64,000 bases of DNA from Penium margaritaceum (lineage: Eukaryota; Streptophyta; Zygnematophyceae; Desmidiales; Peniaceae): assembly GCA_023375785.1 (NCBI GenBank), contig SZWC01006709.1, forward strand, positions 65,130-129,129, read 5' to 3'. Position 1 is the first letter of the stretch, and every line of letters begins with the position of its first letter. The position numbers and the translations under genes were made by a program. Positions 57,114-64,000 of this stretch are shown in pieces. The notes beneath the pieces were generated by a model that saw nothing but the letters and a program-made list of their open reading frames with translations, was not told where the DNA came from and searched no databases.

Positions 57114-57749
57114 TGTCGTGATTTGTGACGTTCGTGTACAGTTTACTGTGACCACTCGGCCGTGTCCATACTCGTGCAGATCCCTGAGGCGGACCCTGGT
57201 GACACCGGTGCGACGACTGGCGACTGACTACAGGCTTGGAGCCGGCCGACTACCGTTCCAGAGCCCCAGATGTTGCCAGGACTCTCTGCTGTCCTTTCTA
57301 CAGCTTGCAGGCGTCTTTCAGCGGACTGGCCATGAGCCCTATTTGCATGTTTTTGCATTGTGTGTCCACCGTCTGATGATGGATGCATGCATGTGACCAG
57401 TCGTAGCGTCCGTCTTTTGATCGTGCACGTCTAGGTTTAGACGGCGTAGCATTCTGACATGTGTGCGCAGAGCTACGGCCAAAACAGTGGTTTTGGGCCG
57501 GTTTTAGGACAGTTGTTGGACTGCCGCGTGCGACACCCGCCGTGCGCCGCGGTAGGTATTTATGCCTTGGACCTGTCATTTGTTATCTCTCTCTGCATAT
57601 GCTGTTGAAGCATTCTGACACTTTGTCTTGTGTCTCCTAGCCGAACCCTTGCCGTTGTGTGCACGACCTGTGACTGTCGTCACCGTCTGACCAGGCACTG
57701 ACGCCTAGTCAGCGGCTGTGTTGCTAGGAAGCTTCCACGCATTTTCTCA
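57114..57749 (+). repeat. 3' LTR of copia A2
   Basis: 636 bp, ending CATTTTCTCA and followed by the CCTCT duplication. It has the TATA-like GGTATTTATGCC near 57552. Confidence 0.92.
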
Positions 57750-57774
57750 CCTCTATCACACGTGCGCGACATCT

Positions 57775-58247
57775 TGCAAACCACCCCAAACCTACGACAA
57801 ACCCCCTAGTTTAACTTGGGGTTTTGGCAGGGTCATTGCGAGCTCACAGGGAGGTTTTGCCGCGAAAGCTCTCCTACGAGCTCGCGACGACAGGCAAAGT
57901 TCGACTTCCGCCTCGAAGTCAAAATCCATGTCGAATATGTTAAGGACAGAGTTGTTATATGCCCATTGTTGCTGTCAATTTATACACGCTGTCCATAGTG
58001 GAAATCAAAATCACAACAATGCACATGTTTTGCGCTTTTCGAGCAAAAATGGGCATGGCTGTAATACATTTCATGTTTTTAACATATTCAACATGGATTT
58101 CGACTTCGAGGCCGAAGTCGAACTTCGCCTGTTGTCGCGAGCTCGCAGGAGGGGTTTCGCGGTGAAACCTCCCTACGAGCTCGCGATGACCCTGCCAAGC
58201 CCCCCATTTAAACTAGGGGGTTTGTCGTAGGTTTGGGGTGGTTTGCA
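57775..58247. repeat. Foldback element with 167-bp inverted arms
   Basis: The arm 57775-57941 and the reverse complement of 58081-58247 align over their full 167 bp with scattered differences; the spacer is 139 bp. Outer ends read TGCAAACCACCCCAAACC. The arms contain CCTCGAAGTC and GAGCTCGCGA-type subrepeats. No coding capacity. Probably a non-autonomous foldback or MITE-like DNA element. Confidence 0.85.
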
Positions 58248-58263
58248 GGATACACCGCACGGT

Positions 58264-58307
58264 GGGCATCTGCCGAGCCCCGCTACCGCGGGGCCCGGCA
58301 GATGCCC
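58264..58307. repeat. GC-rich hairpin, 20-bp stem
   Basis: The arms 58264-58283 and 58288-58307 pair at 19 of 20 positions around a TACC loop; the arm includes GGGCATCTGCCG. A related hairpin lies at about 48455-48493, so it belongs to a dispersed repeat. Confidence 0.85.
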
Positions 58308-58427
58308 GGGCAAAAAAAATGATACCCGAATCCCCAAGTGTAACTAGGGGGTTTTTCTTGTTATTGGGGGCGGTTTGCAAGATGCAGCGCACGTGTGATA
58401 GGAGAAAGGAAATCTGCCGGGCCCCAT

Positions 58428-59094
58428 TGTTGGTTTGTGTGGCTTCCACCCGTCACGATCGACACCGCTAGTTTACCGATATACCCACATTCGGGGCATA
58501 TCGTACAGGAGGGTGTGACGACACGACGGGCCTCCGGAGTGCACCGAGACTTCTTGAGCACCTACGACAGCGTCGGCGAGACGCGATCGATGCGTTCTGT
58601 TGGCCTTGTGGGCTTGTCGGGAGCTAGGAGAGTTTTCTCGGTGGGTTGAGACCAGCGCACCCGGTGGACTATACCAGTGCGACGAGGAGACCCAGTGGCT
58701 GTACTAGGGCTTCCGATGTTCAGAAAGCCGTGTGTGATGTATGGATGTTGATTCTCATATTTTCTGGCACTGCTCCTGTTTTCTCGGTGGTCGAGACCCG
58801 GGCACTCGGAGAGCTGTTCCGGTGCCTCGAGGAGACCTCCGTTATTGTTATCGTGGTGTACGCAGTGTGTTCTCCCCGCTGACTCGTTTGGGCTCAGCGG
58901 GGGTGACAAGGCCCGGTGCGGCTAGCTGCCGGTGACCCTACTTAAGCCCGTTAGGGGCTCATTTGTACTCTCTCCTTGTTCTTTTACATTCAACATTCCA
59001 GAGTTAGGCAAATTCTTGTCGTCTTGCATCGCACTCACACACAGACTTATGTTTGTTTTTGCATGGGCCTGCATGCCCTGAAATATTTCCAATT
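58428..59094 (+). repeat. 5' LTR of element C
   Basis: Starts TGTTGGTTTGTGTGG and ends TATTTCCAATT at the primer-binding site. It contains CCTACTTAAGCCCG (TATA region) and two copies of a GTCGAGAC...CGAGGAGACC motif. Confidence 0.88.
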
Positions 59095-59107
59095 TGGTAT
59101 CACATCA
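59095..59107 (+). other. Primer-binding site of element C
   Basis: TGGTATCACATCA follows the LTR. It shares TGGTATCA with the Met-tRNA type sites of A and B but then diverges, so a different tRNA or a variant may prime it. Confidence 0.7.
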
Positions 59108-59249
59108 CAGGGGGGCGTGTGAGCAACATAATCAACAGCAGTGGGCGGAACGGAAAGAGAACGCACCATGTGGAGCCACGCCGGCAGCAGCGTGAGGGAG
59201 CGCAAAACGTCTGCACATGAACACCACAGGGGCGGTGAGCCGCGAAAAG

Positions 59250-59690
59250 CAGCACTAGCGATTGCGGCAGCAACAGCAAAAGCAACAACAGGAGCAGCCA
59301 CTGTAGTAGTGGCGGCAGCAGTAGCAGCGTGTAGCAGCGATGATAGCAACAGCAGCAGAGTGCAGCAACAGCGTGCAGCAGCAGCAACAGCGGAAAAAGC
59401 AGCTGCAACAGCGCATCAGCCGCTGCAGCAGCAGTGTCAGCAGTAGCAGCATATAGCAGCAGCAGCAGCATCTACTACAACAGTGACAACAGTAGCAGCA
59501 GCGTGGAGCAGCGACGGTAGCAGTAGCAGCGTGCAGCAGAAGGAGCCGCGACGACAGCAGCAAGCAGTAGCAGCAGCTGCTGCGCAGAGCAGCAGCAGCA
59601 GCAGAAGAAGCAGCAGCAACAAAAGCAGTAGTAGCAGCAACAACACTGCAGCTGCACCTGCCACTGCAGCTGCTGTTGCGGCTGCGAGGA
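59250..59690 (+). repeat. GCA/CAG-rich leader of element C
   Basis: Imperfect GCA/CAG triplets with AGCAGCAGC runs, in the same relative place as in A and B. Frames here are compositional. Confidence 0.82.
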
Positions 59691-59950
59691 GGGCCTCGCA
59701 ACCCTCCTCTGAGGGGGGGCCCTCTGAGGGGGCCCGTCGGCCCCGTTCACACCCCCCCCTTTTTCCTCCCCTTCTCAACGGGTCCCTCTGAGGGCCCCGC
59801 CGAGCCCCTCCGAGGGGCCCTTCGGAGGGGGCCCATCGGCCCTGTGGGTCCCCTCGGCCTGTCGGCCCCGTGGGCCCCCTCGGCCCCGTCAGCCGACCGA
59901 CGGAGGGGCCGGGTCAGAGGGGCGGACAAGGCCCCCCTCCCTCGCTCCCT
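59690..59950. repeat. G/C-rich GGGGGCCC/CGGCCC block in element C
   Basis: Short repeats of the types CTCTGAGGGGG and CGGCCCCGTGGGCCCC make a GC-rich, palindrome-prone stretch. A plus frame reads Gly/Pro-rich sequence, but nothing supports a gene. Confidence 0.65.
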
Positions 59951-60914
59951 GCTCCCCCCACACCCACTCGCTCACTCGTTGAGCCAGCGAGCCAGCGAGC
60001 GTGCACGAGAGGGAGGGCCGGACAAGCCGGACACCCCCCCTCCTTATTTTCTCTGTTAGCCCACCTTAGGGGAAATCGAGGAAAGGGGGTGGCGAGTAAC
60101 AAAAAATACGCAAAGGGGTACGCATGGAAGCGAGTGAAAAAAAAAAGAGAAAAAAAGGGCGAGCGCTTCAGGCGAGCAGAGGGGAGAACTAGAAGATGAC
60201 AACGGGGTGGAGGGTGAGGGCAAAAGAAAAAAAACAAAAACACAAAAGGGGGCGTGAGGGCTAGAGAATAATGACAAAAAAGAGATAATCTTCCAACTAC
60301 CACCGCCGGAGCAGCAATAGCTTCATAGCCGCAATATCAACATCAGGCGGTGGAGTGTTGACGACTACATAGTACAGCAGCTGCGTGATAGCTTGCAGTC
60401 TCGCCTTCGCAGCTGACAGCGGACTGTCGTCGACGGCGATCTCCGCTTTGAGACGCGTCCTGGATAAGCGTCTTCCTGGGGCTCGTGGATTGGTGCGCGC
60501 ACTTGACCCCGTAGGATCGACGACAGATTTGAGTCTTACCATCTCCGAGGGCTGGGTCGTCTACCGCTTGGAGCAGCGGCCACAGCTGCAGCCGCCACCC
60601 CTTCTCATCTTGGAGCAGTCTTCGCTCTATTAGTGGCAGCAGCATTAGTGGCCGTAGTTAGTTAGACCGTCGTCCCCGTACGTGTTGTGGTGGTGCCGCT
60701 TGTCCTGTCTGGTCACGTTTGCTGACCCGGCCGCAGTGACCTCCAGGAGTGATAGTACCTATCGGCCTCATTCTCTCCCGTGGCTTGGTGTTTACCACCG
60801 GGAGTAGGTGCCCTCGGTACCTATCCATCATCTAGCGTATGAGATGAGTGCGCGGACATCTTAGCAGGCATCCTGCGCGTTCCCTTGTTACTACTGTGGT
60901 GATGGACGTCATGG

Positions 60915-61662
60915 TTGGCGTCGCTGTTGGACGCGCCCTCCCGGCTGTCATCCACGTTGGCTACAGCCTCGGCCGAGCCTGCGTCCTCCACAGCATACGG
61001 ATCTGCCAGCGTTGGTAGATCCCCTAGCTGGACCTCTGTCGACGGCTTCTTCGATCACATCTCCTCCATCCTCTCCTCCTTCCTCATCCGATGGTGTACC
61101 TTCAGCTCCACCTGCCATCGAGTCCCAGGCTGCCACCATCCTTTCGATCCTCCACTCTGCTGCGACCACGACGCCATCTCGCGGTGACATGACTTCATGC
61201 AGTCGTTCCAGTTGAGTGACTCCACGACGTCGGCGTCAGCGCTTTGCACGGCGTGCTCGCGCCGTTTTTGATACATCCTCTACCTCCTCGGCCTCCGTTG
61301 CTGTACCTGTCAAGGGGGAGTGTGGTCACTGTGCATTACCTGATGTGACCGTAGCAACAGGATCCGCACTCGCGCCGGGCCGTGCTACCCGAGCGTCAGC
61401 TCAAGCAGACTCAGATGATGCGGTGACAGCACATGGCATGGAGTCTGACCCCGACATGGCGTTCATGGTGGAGAGTTGCCTTTCATCGTCCAGGTTGGAT
61501 CCAGATCTTCCACAAGAGCAAGTGATATCAGGAGGAGCGCAGGCACGGCGTCCTTGGGCGGTGCCACTTGCGGCTCCCACCGGTGGAGGCCCAGCGGTGA
61601 CACAGGAGTCCCGTATGGATCGGGATGCGTCCACCAGACTTTTGGGAGAGTGTGTACAGTAG
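60915..61662 (+). pseudogene. Broken Ser/Ala-rich open frames upstream of the element-C ORF
   Basis: Three overlapping plus-strand frames (60915-61187, 61012-61215, 61216-61662) have few stops and similar Ser/Thr/Ala/Pro composition. A TGA at 61213-61215 separates two that are otherwise in the same frame. They probably represent one decayed coding region running into the ORF at 61820. No domain is recognised. Confidence 0.35.
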
Positions 61663-61819
61663 GCTCACAGCAGTCCGGCGGAGGTTGCAGGGCTTGAGCC
61701 ATGTATGTCATCGATTTCGACATCTACGCTAGGGCAGGAGCCGGACATTCTACAACAACAGGTTGCAATAGGAGGAGTGCAGGTGACCACATGGGCGGTG
61801 CCACTCGCGACTCCGACCG

Positions 61820-63286
61820 GTGGCGGCCAGGCGGTGGCATAGGAGTATTGTGCGAATCGGGATGCCCCACACAGATATCTGGGGGCGTGGGCGCACGAGA
61901 TTCACACCAGTACAACGGCAGTCGCAGTGCATGAGCAGAGTCGGCAAGTTGGCCTTTTGGAGGTTGAGGCATTTTTTGAGAGCAGCAGTTCTGAGAGGTG
62001 TCATTGGGACACGTATTGCAGCAGACTCAGCATTCTTCACCGTGTCATCTGCGCTACCTGAGCACCAAGTTCAACGTGAGGAGTCACCCATGTTCACTGA
62101 GTCTACGTCCCGTGCACAGGACGGAGCACCGACACACATGACGGAGTCAGATGGTGATCCTCACTCTTTTATTGACCAGGTGGCAGCGACCAACCTTCCC
62201 AGCGAGACAGTGCGTGAGCGCCAGCTGCGCTTGTTGGTTACCTTGACGGGAATTGTCGAGCAGGAGCCCTGCACACCTGTGTCCATTACGGCGGCAGTCG
62301 AGGATACTGGAGCAGATTCATACATGCAGATGGAGTCACCTCGTCAGCAGGAGCTGAGTTCTGCCCCCTCAGTTTCACCTGTTGGTGACCTAACCGATCA
62401 CATCGCCGCCGAAAGTGGCAGTACCTGCACGGATGACATTTCCACATGCTCTATGAACTCTGACGACTCCTCCTTCTCCTTCTCTCTTGGCATGCAACCA
62501 CTCACTCCTCGCATGACAGATACGAGCTGTGATGTGGATACGACACCTGTAGCTGCATCCGATGTTCCAGCGTCTCACCACATTGCGAGCTCGGTTGACC
62601 CCCAGGAGGATGCAGCATCACTAGTTCCATTGTCTTCAGCAACAGAGATGCAGATGGCGCTGTACTCACGAGTTGTGCAGTCTACATGTACAGCATCCAG
62701 TGAGGCAGAGTTTAGTGTACACCAGGTCCACATGGGCCACCACGACATGTCCGAGGCAGATTATGCTGATCTGCAGGAGGGTGTAGTCATGCTACAACGG
62801 GAGATGATGGCAGCGCGTGAGCGATTCTCAGAGGAGGGGAGCATCACTGCTATCGGTAGGAGCCTTCTGCTAGCAGTATCTGGCACACCTTTACTCAGGG
62901 AGGATCTTGTACCAGCTCCGAGTATGACGTTCGTTGGAGACGCTGTCATAGGAGAGGTGAGCGTGCCATCGACTTCCCCCATCCTCGCTCTTGTCGACCC
63001 CATCATCGCTCCTCCTTCTTCTACTACTACCATCACGCACGTTCATCCACCCGACTCACCTGCCCCATCGTCATCTTCATCCACGAGTGGTGATCCAGTT
63101 TGTCGCTCCAGCTCTCCTCTTCTGGCAGTACACCCTTGTGTCTCAGGTTGTGCTATCTCGTATCGGAGGCCAGCTCCGCCACTTCATCCACGCACGCGTG
63201 CTGCTCACCCATTCCCTTTCCTCCGGCATACACAGATGCATCGCGGAAGAGCGGAGACAGGAGAGACTATGAGTTGGGACCCTTGA
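61820..63286 (+). CDS. Uncharacterised Ser/Thr-rich ORF inside element C
   Basis: A 488-codon frame without interruption, from ATG 61820 to TGA 63284-63286. The first 60 or so residues are basic. The middle is acidic and rich in Ser, Thr, Asp and Met (for example STCTDDISTCSMNSDDSSF). Residues around 300-345 look helical (DYADLQEGVVMLQREMMAAR), and the tail is Pro/Ser-rich, then basic. There is no signal peptide, zinc knuckle or retroviral motif. It lies where gag or pol would be expected in an LTR element. It could be a highly diverged Gag-like structural protein or a captured gene, or a chance frame in GC-rich DNA; the compositional change along it argues mildly for real coding. I do not recognise the family. 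Confidence 0.4.
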   Translation: MAARRWHRSIVRIGMPHTDIWGRGRTRFTPVQRQSQCMSRVGKLAFWRLRHFLRAAVLRGVIGTRIAADSAFFTVSSALPEHQVQREESPMFTESTSRAQDGAPTHMTESDGDPHSFIDQVAATNLPSETVRERQLRLLVTLTGIVEQEPCTPVSITAAVEDTGADSYMQMESPRQQELSSAPSVSPVGDLTDHIAAESGSTCTDDISTCSMNSDDSSFSFSLGMQPLTPRMTDTSCDVDTTPVAASDVPASHHIASSVDPQEDAASLVPLSSATEMQMALYSRVVQSTCTASSEAEFSVHQVHMGHHDMSEADYADLQEGVVMLQREMMAARERFSEEGSITAIGRSLLLAVSGTPLLREDLVPAPSMTFVGDAVIGEVSVPSTSPILALVDPIIAPPSSTTTITHVHPPDSPAPSSSSSTSGDPVCRSSSPLLAVHPCVSGCAISYRRPAPPLHPRTRAAHPFPFLRHTQMHRGRAETGETMSWDP

Positions 63287-63640
63287 CAGTCACGCGAGGA
63301 CTGGTATACCCCACGTGATGCAGCTACAACATGAGGAGTCGTAGCCGGCGACACCACTTCGTATTTGAGGGAGGGAGTCGACTCGCACATGACAGGGGGA
63401 GATATCTCTACATGTTGGACACACCACATGACTCATCGTCTAGGATCTGTTCAGCTACGACATTGGCATCTCCATCGAGGACATCGCTGCCAGGTTCATC
63501 TGCCCAGGGGGAGCGTTGTGTGGACCTCAACCTGACGCGACGTCATGGGAGATGCATGGCGAGTTCCATGCTCTGTTGTGAGCATCTACATCATCCCGCA
63601 TGTGGCTCATGCTACGTGCTTGCACAGCTGCATGTAGATG
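63287..63640 (+). other. Element C internal region after the ORF
   Basis: No gene supported. The frame at 63331-63708 continues similar composition but has no domain. AGGGGGAG (63405-63411) and similar purine tracts are present, but no LTR start follows. Confidence 0.4.
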
Positions 63641-63649
63641 GTAGCACCC

Positions 63650-64000
63650 TGTTGGTCGAGACTCGGACACTTGGTGCGTTGTATCAGTATCACGAGGAGA
63701 TCATGTGATCGTGTGTCTTGGTGTGGTTATACTGTGTGTGGCATGTGCATGCGAGCTGTTGATCGAGACTCGGACACGTGGTGCGTTGCACCCGTGTTAC
63801 GAGGAGATCCTCCCATGATCCTGTGTTTTGATGATGATACTATTGTGTTGGATTGCTCGTAGCGGTCGAGACTCGGGCCCTGGTATCGCAAGTGTCACGA
63901 GGGGACCATCTTGTCCTCTGACATGTGTATGATGTGCATTACACTGGTTTGTGTGATGTGCATCACTCCCCTCATGGTCGTGACCCAGACACTTGGTGGG
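63650..64000 (+). repeat. Degenerate tandem motif GTCGAGACTCGG...CACGAGGAGATC
   Basis: A motif of about 50 bp recurs at about 63656, 63752, 63868 and 63978 (the last cut by the window end). Each contains a GAGAC or GTGAC start, an ACTTGG-like middle and, where complete, an ACGAGG(A/G)GA end. The same motif occurs twice inside each family-C LTR (about 58645 and 58790; about 21150 and 21297). Confidence 0.6.

Larger units (their letters stand above)
48626..57749 (+). mobile_element. Complete Ty1/copia retrotransposon, family A copy 2 (A2)
   Basis: LTRs of 636 bp at 48626-49261 and 57114-57749, primer-binding site, purine tract and perfect duplication CCTCT (48621-48625 and 57750-57754). It is longer than A1 because of a 998-bp insert in the leader (50003-51000). 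Many stops and a deletion in RNase H make it inactive. Confidence 0.94.
58428..64000 (+). mobile_element. LTR retrotransposon family C, 5' part (runs off the window)
   Basis: A 667-bp LTR is followed by a primer-binding site and a long internal region to the end of the window. The LTR matches the solo LTR at 20935-21603. Over more than 4.9 kb of internal sequence I see no zinc knuckle, protease DSG, integrase or YVDD motif in any frame, which suggests a large non-autonomous derivative (LARD-like) or a pol region beyond the window. The expected 3' LTR is not reached. Confidence 0.75.

Overview
The window is nuclear DNA of a green-lineage eukaryote. Evidence: an R2R3-MYB gene with GT-AG introns and the [18 protein letters not shown] signature, a plant-type MAPKKK-like kinase, and Ty1/copia elements primed by the plant-type site TGGTATCAGAGC. 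High GC, long CAG (Gln) runs in host genes and dense nested retroelements would fit a large-genome streptophyte (charophyte-grade) alga. That placement is inference; no marker in the window fixes the species.

Layout. 1-7622 is host gene space: the last exon of a gene whose protein ends in a PCNA-binding (PIP) box (+), convergent with a five-exon R2R3-MYB gene (-). 7623-11274 is intergenic, with a 41-bp inverted repeat and a 30-bp minisatellite. 11280-19367 is a complete copia element (family A, copy A1; TSD TATGG). 19373-22977 holds a MULE-type transposase remnant split by a solo LTR (family C; TSD GTGCG) and family-B copia debris. 22978-42346 contains two palindrome-rich pieces with hAT-like ends. 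Between them lie two copia elements of family B in head-to-head orientation (B1, minus, 23510-32176; B2, plus, 33033-41835). B1 carries a 333-bp TRIM in its 5' LTR. 43259-45304 is an intronless kinase gene (-). 47380-48625 is a patchwork of TRIM, LTR-C, LTR-B and hairpin repeats. 48626-57749 is a second family-A copia (A2; TSD CCTCT) with a 998-bp inverted-repeat insert in its leader. 57775-58307 is a foldback repeat plus a strong hairpin. 58428 to the end is the 5' LTR and more than 4.9 kb of a family-C element in which I see no gag or pol domain.

How the parts relate. The host genes are unrelated to one another by sequence: probable replication/repair, transcription and signalling. The retroelements share two leader features across families. 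All three families have long GCA/CAG-rich leaders, and the two copia families also have clusters of the palindrome TGACGTCA. No copia copy has an intact polyprotein. Most premature stops that can be compared with a sibling copy are CAG-to-TAG or TGG-to-TAG, as expected from deamination at CHG-methylated cytosines. Several ambiguous bases (3097, 11602, 15600, 16288, 18886-18910) coincide with duplicated, missing or frameshifted sequence and look like assembly joins.
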